The notes under the pieces: model-generated
Told to the model about the DNA's origin: nothing
Databases searched by the model: none
What the model saw: the letters and a program-made list of their open reading frames with translations, nothing else
Assembly: GCA_016207605.1 (NCBI GenBank)
Contig: JACQPJ010000051.1
Location: forward strand, 1 to 43,945
Length of the DNA: 43,945 nucleotides
Reading direction: 5' to 3'
Source: Elusimicrobiota bacterium
Lineage (GTDB): Bacteria; Elusimicrobiota; Elusimicrobia; UBA1565; UBA9628
Shown here: piece by piece, positions 25,864 to 34,910 of the stretch
Position numbering within the stretch: position 1 is the stretch's first letter
Layout of the letters: each line of letters begins with the position of its first letter
Position numbers and translations under genes: made by a program

Positions 25864-28635
25864 TTATAATTGACGCGCGCAGCGCCCGCAGAGCTCCGGG
25901 TAGGACGGACTTAAGCCGAGGTCCGTCTGCCGGCGCCAGCAGCGCGGGCACTTGGCGCCCGCGGCCGAGGATACCTCGGCGCGCAGAGGCCCCCCGTCGG
26001 CGGAGAGCGCCGCCTCGGAGACGATGAGCAGCTCCGGCAGGTTCAAGACCTCGAGGGGCTTGAGCTCCTCGGCGGGACCGCGCAGGACCACCTTGGCCTG
26101 GAGGGAGGCGCCGATGCGCTTGGCGGCGCGCGCCTCCTCCAGCGCCTTCTGGGCGACGGACCGGACGGCCAGGATCTTCCCCCAGCGCGCGGCCAGGGCC
26201 GGGTCGCGGGGCAGGGACGCGGCCGGCGGCAGGTCCCAAAGGAACACGCTCGGCGCGGGCTTGCGGGCCCAATGGCCCCAGGCCTCCTCGGCGGTGAAGG
26301 AGAGCAGGGGCGCAAGCAGGGCGCACAGGCGCGAGAAGATCTCGGCCATCACGGTCTGGGCGGCCAGGCGCTCGGGCGCGTCGGCCCGGAAGGTGTAGAG
26401 GCGGTCCTTCATCGCGTCGAGATAGAAGGCGGAGAGGTCGAAGGCGCAGTAGTCCGTGAGCCGGCGGGCGGCGTGGCGGTAGCGGTAGCCCTCGTAGTCG
26501 GCCAGCGTCTGCTCTTGAATGTCGGCCAGGCGGTGCAGGACGTAGCGCTCCAACTCCGGCAGCTCGGAAAAGGGCGCGGCATTCCGGGGATCAAAATCGG
26601 CGAGATTGCCGAGAAGATATCTCAACGTGTTGCGGACGCGGCGGTAGGACTCCGCCGGGACCTCCATCAGCTTGTCGGAGATGCGCACGTCCTCATGGAA
26701 GTCGGAGAGCGCGGCCCACAACCGCAGGACGTCGGCGCCCCACTTCGCGATGACGTCCTGGGGCGCGACGACGTTGCCCGCGGACTTGTGCATCGCGCGG
26801 CCCTTCTCGTCGAGCACGAAGCCGTGGGTGAAGACGGCCTTGTAGGGCGCGCGCCCGCGCAGGGCCGTCGACATCACCAGCGAGGACTGAAACCAGCCGC
26901 GGTGCTGGTCGGACCCCTCCGAGTAGAGGTCGGCCGTCGCGTCCTCGCCCAGCACGGCCAGCCAGGACACGCCCGAGTCGAACCACACGTCCAGGATGTC
27001 CGTCTCCCGGCGGAAGCCCCCGTCCAGGTCGGGATGCGGCGGCAGGAAGGGCCAGTCCGCGCGCGCGAGCGTCTCGCCCCAGCGCTCGAACCAGAAATCG
27101 GCGCCTTCCTTCTCGGCCCGCTTTTGGACGGCCTCCAGGACCGCGTCGTCGAGGACGGGCTTGCCCGTGGCGGCCGAGTAGAGCACGGGAATCGGGGCGC
27201 CCCAGACCCGCTGGCGCGACAGGCACCAGTCCGGGCGGCTGGAGATCATGGCCGCGATGCGGTTGCGGCCCTCCGGCGGGACCCAGCGCACGGCCTCGAC
27301 CTGGTCGAGCAGGCGCCGGCGCAGGCCCTCGTCCAGGCGCAGGAACCACTGCTCGGTGGTGCGAAAGATCACCGGGTTCTTGCAGCGCCAGCAGTGCGGG
27401 TAGGAGTGCCGGACGTCCTTGCGGGCCAGCAGGAAGCCGCGCTCCGCCAAGTCCGCGACGATGGCCGGGTTGCCCTCCTCGAAGACGCGCCTGCCGGTCC
27501 AGCGCGGCGCATCCTCCGTGAAGCGCCCCGCCCCGTCCACGGGGTTGAGGATCTCCAGGCCGTGCGCCTGCCCCGCCGCGAAGTCGTCCTCGCCGTGGCC
27601 CGGGGAGGTGTGCACAACGCCCGTGCCCTCGTCGGCGGTCACATGGTCGGCGAGAAGGCAGCGCCCCCGCGGGCCGGTGAGCCCGGAGTCGCCGTAGGGC
27701 CGCTCGTACTCCCAGGCGCCGTCCAGGGCCGCGCCGGGCCAGGAGCGCAGGACCGCGACGCTGGAGGCGCCCAGGTCCTGCGCGACCGCCGCCAGGCGGC
27801 CCTCGGCGAGGATGAGCCGGCGCTCGCGGCCCGCCACGGTCGCGCGCGCCAGGACGTACGTGAGCTTGGGGCTGAAAGCCGCGGCCACGTTGGCGGGCAG
27901 AGTCCACGGCGTCGTGGTCCAGACGAGGATCTCCGCGCCCGCCGCCTCCGGAGCCGCGGCGGAGGCCGCGACCACGGGCAGGCCGACGTAGACGGAGGGC
28001 GAGGTCTTCTCCTTGTATTCGACCTCGGCCTCGGCCAGCGCGGTCTCGCAGGAGACGCACCAGAGCACGGGCTTGAGGCCCCGATACACCAAGCCCTGGC
28101 GCACGAGGAGGCGGAAAGCGCGCAGGATCTCGGCCTCGTAGCCGGGGTCCATCGTGGTGTAGGGGCGGTCCCAGTCGCCCAGGACGCCCAGGCGCTTGAA
28201 CTCCGCGGTCTGCAGGGCGATGAAGCGCCGGGCGAAAGCGGCCGCATCGCGCCGGAACTTGGGCGCGTCGGTCACCCCCCGCTTGCTCATCTTGAGCTCC
28301 TTGAGCAGGGCGGTCTCGATGGGCAGGCCGTGGCAGTCCCAGCCCGGCCGGTAGGGCGTGGCGCGGCCCATCAGCGCGCGGGACTTGATCGTGACGTCCT
28401 TGAGGATCTTGTCGAGAGCGTGGCCGATGTGGATGAGGCCGTTGGCGTAGGGCGGGCCGTCGTGGAGGACGAAGGGCGGCCGGCCCGCCTGGCGCTCCCT
28501 CAGGCGCTCGTAGAGGCGCAGGTCCTCCCAGAACTTGAGCCTCTCGGGCTCTTTCTTGGCCAGGTCGCCCCGCATCGGGAAATCGGTGGCCGGCAGGCGC
28601 ACGGTGGCCGACCAGTCGGAACGCGTCTCGGGCAT
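25864..28635 (-). CDS. ileS: Isoleucine--tRNA ligase
   Basis: PFVLHDGPPYANGLIHIGHALDKILKD, GWDCHGLPIE, KSAGNVV (KMSKS-like), C-terminal Zn finger CPRCWRRQ...CGRC. Confidence 0.96.
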   Translation of the reverse strand: MPETRSDWSATVRLPATDFPMRGDLAKKEPERLKFWEDLRLYERLRERQAGRPPFVLHDGPPYANGLIHIGHALDKILKDVTIKSRALMGRATPYRPGWDCHGLPIETALLKELKMSKRGVTDAPKFRRDAAAFARRFIALQTAEFKRLGVLGDWDRPYTTMDPGYEAEILRAFRLLVRQGLVYRGLKPVLWCVSCETALAEAEVEYKEKTSPSVYVGLPVVAASAAAPEAAGAEILVWTTTPWTLPANVAAAFSPKLTYVLARATVAGRERRLILAEGRLAAVAQDLGASSVAVLRSWPGAALDGAWEYERPYGDSGLTGPRGRCLLADHVTADEGTGVVHTSPGHGEDDFAAGQAHGLEILNPVDGAGRFTEDAPRWTGRRVFEEGNPAIVADLAERGFLLARKDVRHSYPHCWRCKNPVIFRTTEQWFLRLDEGLRRRLLDQVEAVRWVPPEGRNRIAAMISSRPDWCLSRQRVWGAPIPVLYSAATGKPVLDDAVLEAVQKRAEKEGADFWFERWGETLARADWPFLPPHPDLDGGFRRETDILDVWFDSGVSWLAVLGEDATADLYSEGSDQHRGWFQSSLVMSTALRGRAPYKAVFTHGFVLDEKGRAMHKSAGNVVAPQDVIAKWGADVLRLWAALSDFHEDVRISDKLMEVPAESYRRVRNTLRYLLGNLADFDPRNAAPFSELPELERYVLHRLADIQEQTLADYEGYRYRHAARRLTDYCAFDLSAFYLDAMKDRLYTFRADAPERLAAQTVMAEIFSRLCALLAPLLSFTAEEAWGHWARKPAPSVFLWDLPPAASLPRDPALAARWGKILAVRSVAQKALEEARAAKRIGASLQAKVVLRGPAEELKPLEVLNLPELLIVSEAALSADGGPLRAEVSSAAGAKCPRCWRRQTDLGLSPSYPELCGRCARQL

Positions 28636-28671
28636 TTCCCCATTGTAGTAATTTTGATAGGATGCGCCGGA

Positions 28672-28902
28672 ATGGACACCTTCATCGCCGTGTGCCTGGC
28701 GCTCATCGTCGTGGAGCTGGCGGTCATGATCGCGGTCTTCGCCGCGGCCATGCTCAAGATCAAGGACGCGGCCTCGGCCGTCGAGGTGGCCGCCTACCGC
28801 GTGGACCAGGAGGCGCTGGCCCTGGGCCGCTCGGTGCGCTCGGGCTGGGGCGAGACGCTCAAGAGCCTGCTCGCCGCGGTCCTGCGCGTCTTCTCGCGCT
28901 AG
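28672..28902 (+). CDS. Small membrane protein, DUF948-like
   Basis: MDTFIAVCLALIVVELAVMIAVFAAAMLKIKDAASAVEVAAYRV; head of operon. Confidence 0.6.
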   Translation: MDTFIAVCLALIVVELAVMIAVFAAAMLKIKDAASAVEVAAYRVDQEALALGRSVRSGWGETLKSLLAAVLRVFSR

Positions 28903-28913
28903 GGCCTGATCCC

Positions 28914-29387
28914 ATGCCTTTCTCGATCCTCAAGCGCTGGTTCGTCGACCCGCAGTTCGCGCGCAAGAAGCGGTTCCTGCGCTCGCTGGACATCTTCCAC
29001 GGCATCCGGGAGCGGGACATCGGCCGGCTGGTCCTGGCCCTGCACTCGCGCACCTACCACGCGGGGGAGGTCGTCTTCGTCGAGGGAGACATCGGCCGCG
29101 CGCTGTTCATCCTGGAGTCCGGCCGCGTGGACCTGACCCGCCGCGGGCCGGACGGGGCCCCCGCGCTGATCTACACCCTCCAGCCCGGGGAGTTCTTCGG
29201 CGAGATGGCCCTGCTCGAGTCCCTCCCCCGCTCGGCCACGGCGACCGCCGCCGAGAATTCCCATCTCCACCTGCTTTACAAGAACAAGCTCGACACCCTG
29301 CTCCAGGCCGAGCCGCGCATCGGCGCGGCCATCATGGGCCACCTCGCGCGCCTGCTCTCGGCGCGCCTGCGGCGCCAAAATGGCTGA
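28914..29387 (+). CDS. Cyclic nucleotide-binding domain protein (Crp-like sensor without HTH)
   Basis: GEVVFVEGDIGRALFILESGRVDLTRR...GEFFGEMALLESLPRSATATA. Confidence 0.85.
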   Translation: MPFSILKRWFVDPQFARKKRFLRSLDIFHGIRERDIGRLVLALHSRTYHAGEVVFVEGDIGRALFILESGRVDLTRRGPDGAPALIYTLQPGEFFGEMALLESLPRSATATAAENSHLHLLYKNKLDTLLQAEPRIGAAIMGHLARLLSARLRRQNG

Positions 29388-30381
29388 GGCCCTGGCGCCG
29401 TTCCTGCTGGGCGCGGCCTTCGCCTACGTCCTCGACCCCGCGGTGTCGCGCTGGGAGGCCCGCGGCCTGCGGCGCTCCCACCTGATCGCGGCCGGCTACC
29501 TCGCCGCGCTGGCCCTGGGCGCGGCCGCCTACGGCTCCCTCAAGCCCATGCTCGCGCGCCAGACCGAGCGCCTCCAAGCCCAGGCCCCGGCCTACCTCCA
29601 GCACATCGAGCGCCTGGCCGCAGCCCAAGGGCAGGCCCTGACGCGGCGCCTCCCCCTGCCCCGGCAGACCGCCGAGCGCGCCCTCGACTCCGTCGTCGCC
29701 TCGGCCCTGGAGCGCCTTCAGGAGCTGCCCGCCCGGCTTTTGGGGCTGCTCCCCCTGCTGGCGGGAGCCCTGCTTGTGCCCTTCATCGGCTTTTTCTTCC
29801 TGCTCGACGGGCCGCGCGGCGTCGAGGCCCTCATTCAGCTCACCCCGGCCCGCCGGGTCGAGCAGGCCCTGCACCTGCTCAGCGAGGTGGACGCGGCGCT
29901 CGGCAACTACCTGCGCGGCATCCTGATCGTGGCGGGCGCCATCGCGGCCGCCTCCTTCGTCGGCCTGTTCCTGATGGGCCTCGACGACGCCCTGTTCGTC
30001 GCCGTGATCGCGGGCCTGAGCTCCTTCGTGCCGTACCTGGGCGCGGTGCTGGGCGCGCTGATCGGGGGCGCGCTGGCCGTCTACCAGTTCGGCACCCTGC
30101 GCGCCGGGCTCGAGGTGGTCCTGCTCTTCGCCGGAATCCGCCTCGCCGACGAGGCCCTGCTCCAGCCCGTGATCGCCCGGCACTCCGTGCGCCTCCACCC
30201 ACTGGCCTTCCTGCTCGCGCTCGTCGTCGGGGGCGAACTCTTCGGCTTCCTGGGGCTGGTCTTCGCGGTGCCGGCCGCCTGCATCCTCAAGGCCCTGCTG
30301 ACGGTGGGCTGGTCGTGGTATTCCACCGCGACCGGCCTGGCTCCCGCATCCGCGACGTCAGCCGCCGTCCCTTACACCTAA
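29380..30381 (+). CDS. AI-2E family transporter (PerM-like)
   Basis: PFLLGAAFAYVLDPAVSRWE...GLSSFVPYLGAVLGALIGG...ADEALLQPVIARHSVRLHPLAFLLALVVGGELFGFLGL. Confidence 0.9.
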   Translation: MAEALAPFLLGAAFAYVLDPAVSRWEARGLRRSHLIAAGYLAALALGAAAYGSLKPMLARQTERLQAQAPAYLQHIERLAAAQGQALTRRLPLPRQTAERALDSVVASALERLQELPARLLGLLPLLAGALLVPFIGFFFLLDGPRGVEALIQLTPARRVEQALHLLSEVDAALGNYLRGILIVAGAIAAASFVGLFLMGLDDALFVAVIAGLSSFVPYLGAVLGALIGGALAVYQFGTLRAGLEVVLLFAGIRLADEALLQPVIARHSVRLHPLAFLLALVVGGELFGFLGLVFAVPAACILKALLTVGWSWYSTATGLAPASATSAAVPYT

Positions 30382-31235
30382 ACTCCGGGGCCTTTTCCGA
30401 CGTAAGGCTCCAAGAGCGCGCGCAAATCATCCGGAACCCGGGCGGTGCGCCACAGGTCGTTGACCACGGCGTGGCGGGAGGCTCCCCGGGCGACGACTTG
30501 GCCGTTCAAGTCCTCGTCGACGATGTCGCACTCGAAGGACACGCTGGCGCGCCCCAGTTCCGCGATCCAGGTGCGCACGATGAGCAGGTCGTCGTAACGG
30601 CTGGGAGCCAGGTAGCGGCAGGACGCCTCGACGGCGGGAATGAAGAGCTTGCGCTGGATTTCCAGGTCGCGGTAGCGCACGCCCAAGGAACGCAGGAGCT
30701 CGGTGCGCCCCTGCTCGAAATACTTGAAGTAGTTGGCGTAGTAGATGATGCCCATCTTGTCGGTGTCGGCGTAGGTCACGCGCACGTCGAACTCATGGAC
30801 GCGGGCCCGACGCGGCCCGGCCGGGGCCGCCGGCGCGGCCGGCAGCGGCTGGATGGGAAGGCGCCCGGGGCCCAGCGCCTGGTCGACGACGGTCAGGATC
30901 CCCGCCAGGCTCACGGGCTTTTTAAGGAAGAAGGTCCTGGGCCCCGAGTGGACCTTGCCGTGGAGTTCGTGGAGCGTTAGCCCGCTCGAAAAGAGCACGG
31001 GGATGTGCGCGGTCTCCGGCGCCTCGCGCAGGTGCTCGTACATCCAGCCGCCGTCGCCGCCCGGCAGGTAGAAGTCCAGGATGACCATGTCCGGCCGCAC
31101 CTCGCGGGCCAGGCGCAGGCCCTCGGCCGAGTCCAGCGCCGTCTCCACGCGGCAGCCCGTCTTCTCCAGCCCTTCCTTGAGCAGGGCCACGAGCGTGGCG
31201 TCGTCGTCCACGACCAGGATCGAGCGCGCGGTCAC
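30378..31235 (-). CDS. Response-regulator receiver (REC) domain fused to YbgC/4HBT-type acyl-CoA thioesterase
   Basis: REC: SILVVDDDATLV, MVILDFYLPGGDGG, LFSSG, FFLKKPV; hotdog: VTYADTDKMGIIYYANYFKYFEQGRTELLRSLG; one uninterrupted ORF, GTG start. Confidence 0.9.
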   Translation of the reverse strand: MTARSILVVDDDATLVALLKEGLEKTGCRVETALDSAEGLRLAREVRPDMVILDFYLPGGDGGWMYEHLREAPETAHIPVLFSSGLTLHELHGKVHSGPRTFFLKKPVSLAGILTVVDQALGPGRLPIQPLPAAPAAPAGPRRARVHEFDVRVTYADTDKMGIIYYANYFKYFEQGRTELLRSLGVRYRDLEIQRKLFIPAVEASCRYLAPSRYDDLLIVRTWIAELGRASVSFECDIVDEDLNGQVVARGASRHAVVNDLWRTARVPDDLRALLEPYVGKGPGV

Positions 31236-31247
31236 AGCCCTATCCTA

Positions 31248-32396
31248 TCACGTTTCAATCGGGGCGCAGCGCCCGCCTGGGAACAGGCGGTAGCGGCGGC
31301 CGCGCCAGGAGACGACGCGCCGCAGCCCGAAGGGCCACAGGAGCAGGCCGCCGAGGTCGAGGAGGGCCAGCCGCCAATAGGACCCCAGCCCGAGGCGATA
31401 GCCGCCGACGCGGCGGTCCTGGATCCAAGCGACGAGGACGCGGCTGGCCAGCGCGCCAGCAAGCGCCGCGGCGGCGGCGGCGGCGCCCGAGCCCGAGCGC
31501 GCCGCCAGGCCCAGCGCCGCCAGCGCCAAAAGGACGGGGCTCAAGAACGGCAGCGCGATCCACGCGGCGGGCGCGACCCAAAAAACGATGGCGGCCCATT
31601 TCGCGAGATGGGCGAAGGCCTCGCGCGGGGACGTCCCCGTCTCGCGGACGAAGGCGGGCGCGCGCAGGAGCTCCTGGCGCAGGCCCGCGCGCCGCGCCGC
31701 CAGCCCCAGCGCGGCGTCGTCGGCGATCTCGCGCTCGAAGCGCTCCAGCCCTCCCAGGCGCGCCAAGGCCTCGCGCGTATAGCCCATGAAGGCCCCCGAG
31801 AACGAAAAGAAGACGCCCAGGCGCCACGACAGCGCCGCCGGAAGAGCGCCGACATGATTGAAGGCGGCGGCGTAGAGCCATTCTCCGACCCCGCGCGGCG
31901 GGACGTAATACGGCGCGGAATGGACGGAGTCCGCGCCGGCCTCAAAGGCGCGCGCCGCGTCGGCGAGCAGGGCGCGCGAAATCCGCGCGTCCGCGTCGGA
32001 GAAGATCACGAAGGGACGCGCGGCCCGGGGCAGGGCCGCGATCATGTTGTGGATCTTGCCCATGCGCGCGCCGGGCGGCCCCGCGCGCACGATCTCGACG
32101 GCGCGATCCGGGTGCGCGCGGCAAAACGCCTCCAGCGCGGGGTAGGCGGGATCCCCCTCCCCCTCGACGGACAGGACCACCTGCAGGCTCTTGAGCGGGT
32201 CCGCCGCGGCGAGGGACTCGAGCGCCTCGACCAGGCCGTCATGCAGTCCGCGCACGGGCCGGATCAGCGTCATCGGCAGGCGGCAGGGAGCCTGCGGAGC
32301 GCCGCGAAAATGCCTCAGGGTCGCGAGCAGGCAGGCCCACAGGGCCGCCGAACCCAGCGCCGAGAGCGCCGACAAGATGACGGCCGGCTCGGTCAT
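31248..32396 (-). CDS. GT2/GT21-like glycosyltransferase (ceramide glucosyltransferase/HpnI-like)
   Basis: MTLIRPVRGLHDGLVEALESL...FVIFSDADARISRALLADAA...FFSFSGAFMGYTREAL; C-terminal TM helices. Confidence 0.8.
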   Translation of the reverse strand: MTEPAVILSALSALGSAALWACLLATLRHFRGAPQAPCRLPMTLIRPVRGLHDGLVEALESLAAADPLKSLQVVLSVEGEGDPAYPALEAFCRAHPDRAVEIVRAGPPGARMGKIHNMIAALPRAARPFVIFSDADARISRALLADAARAFEAGADSVHSAPYYVPPRGVGEWLYAAAFNHVGALPAALSWRLGVFFSFSGAFMGYTREALARLGGLERFEREIADDAALGLAARRAGLRQELLRAPAFVRETGTSPREAFAHLAKWAAIVFWVAPAAWIALPFLSPVLLALAALGLAARSGSGAAAAAAALAGALASRVLVAWIQDRRVGGYRLGLGSYWRLALLDLGGLLLWPFGLRRVVSWRGRRYRLFPGGRCAPIET

Positions 32397-32449
32397 GGTT
32401 GCCTCCTACAGCGATGGACGCAACCATTTCCTCGGTTATCCTCGGTCAT
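32393..32449 (-). CDS. Upstream ORF 1 (MTEDNRGNGCVHRCRRQP), ATGA-overlapping the glycosyltransferase start
   Basis: 57-nt ORF whose TGA overlaps the ATG at 32396. Confidence 0.4.
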   Translation of the reverse strand: MTEDNRGNGCVHRCRRQP

Positions 32450-32502
32450 GGTTGCCTCCCAAGGCGATGGACGCAACCATTTCCTTGGTTATCCTCGGTC
32501 AT
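32446..32502 (-). CDS. Upstream ORF 2 (MTEDNQGNGCVHRLGRQP), ATGA-overlapping uORF 1
   Basis: 57-nt ORF in the second repeat unit. Confidence 0.35.
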   Translation of the reverse strand: MTEDNQGNGCVHRLGRQP

Positions 32503-32566
32503 GTGCGAATTGTAGATCATCGCCGGGCGCCGGCGGCGGGCGAGAATACGCTATCATGGACCCCTG

Positions 32567-33823
32567 ATGAGCGCGAGCCCGACGCCGCAGGCCGACCGCC
32601 CGGGCGGCCGCCCGGTCCCGGCGTCGGTCTGCATCTCGCTGGCGGGCTCCTGCCTGGTCGGCGGCTACGAGTTCGCGCGCAGCGCCGCGGCCTCCCTGTT
32701 CATCGAGGCGTTCGGCTCCGGTCCCATGCCCTACGCCCTGACCGCCGTGCCCGTCTTGATGGCCGCTCTGATCTACGGCTACGGCCGCGCGCTGACGCGC
32801 CTGGGAAGCCTGCGGGCCCTGCAGGCCAGCCTGGGCGCGTCGGCCGCGGTCTTTTTGGGCTGCTACCTGGCCTTGGGCGCGGGCTGGAAACCGGCCGCGG
32901 CCGCGCTCTACGTCTTCACCGAAGCCTACATCGTCATCCTCGTCGACCAGTTCTGGTCCTTCATCAACAGCACCCTGGACCAGGAGAGAGCCAAGGCCTT
33001 CAACGGCCCGATCCTGGGCGGCGCGGCGTTGGGCCCGCTGCTGGCGGGGCTCTTCGTGAGCCGCTTCGCGGCCGCGCTGGGCTCCCGGCAGTTCGTGCTT
33101 TTCAGCGGCCTGGCCCTCCTGCCCACCGCGCTCTTCGCGCTGGCGGCTTTCCGCTTCGCGGGCGAGCCGCGGCCCGCGGCCGAGGAGCGCGGCGGGCGCT
33201 TCGGCCCGCTGCACCTGAGCCTGCTCCGGGAGCAGCCCATCCTCCCGCTCATCGCGGCCGTGGTCGCGCTCTCCCAATTCGTCGCGGCCGCGACCAGCCT
33301 GCGTTTTTATCAGCTCTTAGAAGCGGCCCTGCCCCACGCCCCGGACGCCCGCACCGCCTACCTGGGCGGCCTCTACGCCGGCATCAACGGCGCGGCGCTG
33401 CTCATGCAGTTCGCGGTCGCCCCCCTGGTCCTGCGGCGCCTGCCCCTGGCGGCGACCTTGGTCGGCGTTCCCGCGGCGCACGCGCTCGCCGCGGTCCTCG
33501 TGCTCTTCAACCCCGCCCTGTCCGCGGCCGCCGGCGCGCTGCTGGTCTACAAGAGCCTGGACTACTCCGTGTTCCGCGCCAGCACGGAACTGCTCTACAT
33601 CCCCCTCTCCTTCGACGCGCGCTGGCGCGCCAAGCAGGTCGTGGGCTCCTTCAACCAGCGCTTCTCCAAGGGCCTGGCCGCGGGCGCGATCTCGCTGGCC
33701 AAGGGCGCTTGGGGCGTCCTCCCCGCCTGGGCCTACCCCGCCGTCAGCCTGGCCGCCTCCGGAGCCTGGGCCGCGGCGGCCCTGCGCCTGTCCCGGAAAG
33801 CGGAAAACGAACCGACGCGTTAA
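32567..33823 (+). CDS. Multi-TM transporter related to the TLC ATP/ADP translocase / MFS superfamily
   Basis: SLDYSVFRASTELLYIPLSFDARWRAKQVVGSFNQRFSKG resembles the TLC-family conserved segment. Confidence 0.6.
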   Translation: MSASPTPQADRPGGRPVPASVCISLAGSCLVGGYEFARSAAASLFIEAFGSGPMPYALTAVPVLMAALIYGYGRALTRLGSLRALQASLGASAAVFLGCYLALGAGWKPAAAALYVFTEAYIVILVDQFWSFINSTLDQERAKAFNGPILGGAALGPLLAGLFVSRFAAALGSRQFVLFSGLALLPTALFALAAFRFAGEPRPAAEERGGRFGPLHLSLLREQPILPLIAAVVALSQFVAAATSLRFYQLLEAALPHAPDARTAYLGGLYAGINGAALLMQFAVAPLVLRRLPLAATLVGVPAAHALAAVLVLFNPALSAAAGALLVYKSLDYSVFRASTELLYIPLSFDARWRAKQVVGSFNQRFSKGLAAGAISLAKGAWGVLPAWAYPAVSLAASGAWAAAALRLSRKAENEPTR

Positions 33824-33831
33824 AAACTGCC

Positions 33832-34872
33832 TTACCGAAGGGCCAACTCGACCTGCCGGCCGGGCGTCCGCAGACTGACCGCTTCGCCCGACGCGATGCG
33901 CCCATAAACCGATTTCATCTCGGTGGCGGTGGCATCCCTGGGAAGAAAACGAAACGCCGAGGCGGCCAGATAGTCGAGCCTGTCATCCAAAGCCAGCCAT
34001 CGGCGCCCTTCTGCTTCCGCGACGGCCCCGGTCGTATTGGAACCCGCGAAGAAATCCACCACCAAATCCCCCGGCGCCGTTAAAAACCGGATGAAAAACT
34101 CGGGAAGTTTGGCGGGAAACCGGGCCGGATGCTGCTGCGCTCCAACGGACTTGCAGCCGCTCAAGTATTGGCCGTTCGATTCGGAATTGGGAATCTGCAG
34201 AAGATTGGATGGGATCGCCCCCCCGTTGTCCTTTCCAAAACCATCGCCGATGTCGTGCCCCGACGGCCTCTTCTTGGGAGAGTAGAACCCCGCCGGGTCT
34301 TTCAGCAGCTCCTTCATGCGGGAGCTGTACTCGGTCAACACCTTGGTGACATCCGCCTTGGGCCACTCCGTCTTGCTGAACCACCACACCGTATTGACCG
34401 CGTCCTTGGCCCGCAGCTTGCGCTTGTTCACCCACTCGATGGGGCTGGGCAGCTTCGAGGGGTTGTACCAATAAAAATCCTCCGCCAAAAAAAATCCAAG
34501 CTCATCGCAAAAGCGAATCGCCACTCGAAAGTTGTAGAGGCTCCGCGCGGGAACGCCCTTTCTGTAGGCTCCGCCGAGATCCAACACGAAGCTCCCGTCA
34601 TCACGCAGTTTCCGATGGACAACCCTCGCGAACTGCGTCAACCAATCCACATAGTCCTTCTGGCTCTTATTGCCGTACTCCTTTTCGCGCTGGAGGGCGA
34701 ACGGAGGGCTCGTCAAAAACAGATTGACGCTGTTGTCCGGCAATTTTGCCAGCAATTCGAGCGAATCGCCGCGGTAGGCCTCGCCCAAACTGGTCGAATA
34801 AGCCGGAGTCCTCTCAGGTTGAAACATAGGCGGCCTGGGAGGGATACGTTGCAGGGTGGGGAATCGTTCCAT
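33832..34872 (-). CDS. Class-beta DNA methyltransferase (N4-C or N6-A)
   Basis: Motif IV TSPPF precedes motif I VVDFFAGSNTTG; ATG at 34872 preferred over TTG at 34902. Confidence 0.85.
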   Translation of the reverse strand: MERFPTLQRIPPRPPMFQPERTPAYSTSLGEAYRGDSLELLAKLPDNSVNLFLTSPPFALQREKEYGNKSQKDYVDWLTQFARVVHRKLRDDGSFVLDLGGAYRKGVPARSLYNFRVAIRFCDELGFFLAEDFYWYNPSKLPSPIEWVNKRKLRAKDAVNTVWWFSKTEWPKADVTKVLTEYSSRMKELLKDPAGFYSPKKRPSGHDIGDGFGKDNGGAIPSNLLQIPNSESNGQYLSGCKSVGAQQHPARFPAKLPEFFIRFLTAPGDLVVDFFAGSNTTGAVAEAEGRRWLALDDRLDYLAASAFRFLPRDATATEMKSVYGRIASGEAVSLRTPGRQVELALR

Positions 34873-34891
34873 TGGAATGCTACTTATAGTC

Positions 34892-34910
34892 TGTAGATGC
34901 AAAGTCTACA
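34892..34910. promoter_or_regulatory. Candidate C-box-like operator TGTAGA-N7-TCTACA
   Basis: Perfect 6-bp inverted repeat, overlapped by direct repeat AGTCTGTAGATG/AGTCTACAAATG, in the divergent intergenic region. Confidence 0.5.

Larger units (their letters stand above)
32388..32502 (-). repeat. Tandem repeat, 2 x 53 bp plus partial third copy, covering the start of the glycosyltransferase gene
   Basis: ATGACCGAGGATAACC(A/G)AGGAAATGGTTGCGTCCATCGCNNNNNGAGGCAACC at 32502-32450 and 32449-32397, then ATGACCGAG of the gene. Confidence 0.93.

Noticed and set aside
25892-25925. GACGGACTTAAGCCGAGGTCCGTC near-palindrome resembling the rlmD stop palindrome
   Set aside because: Lies inside the conserved C-terminal zinc finger coding region of ileS; similarity limited to CTTAAGTCC and probably coincidental.
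32397-32502. Possible CRISPR array in the repeated region before the glycosyltransferase
   Set aside because: Only two contiguous 53-bp tandem units with no spacers and no cas genes; better explained as tandem duplication of the start region.
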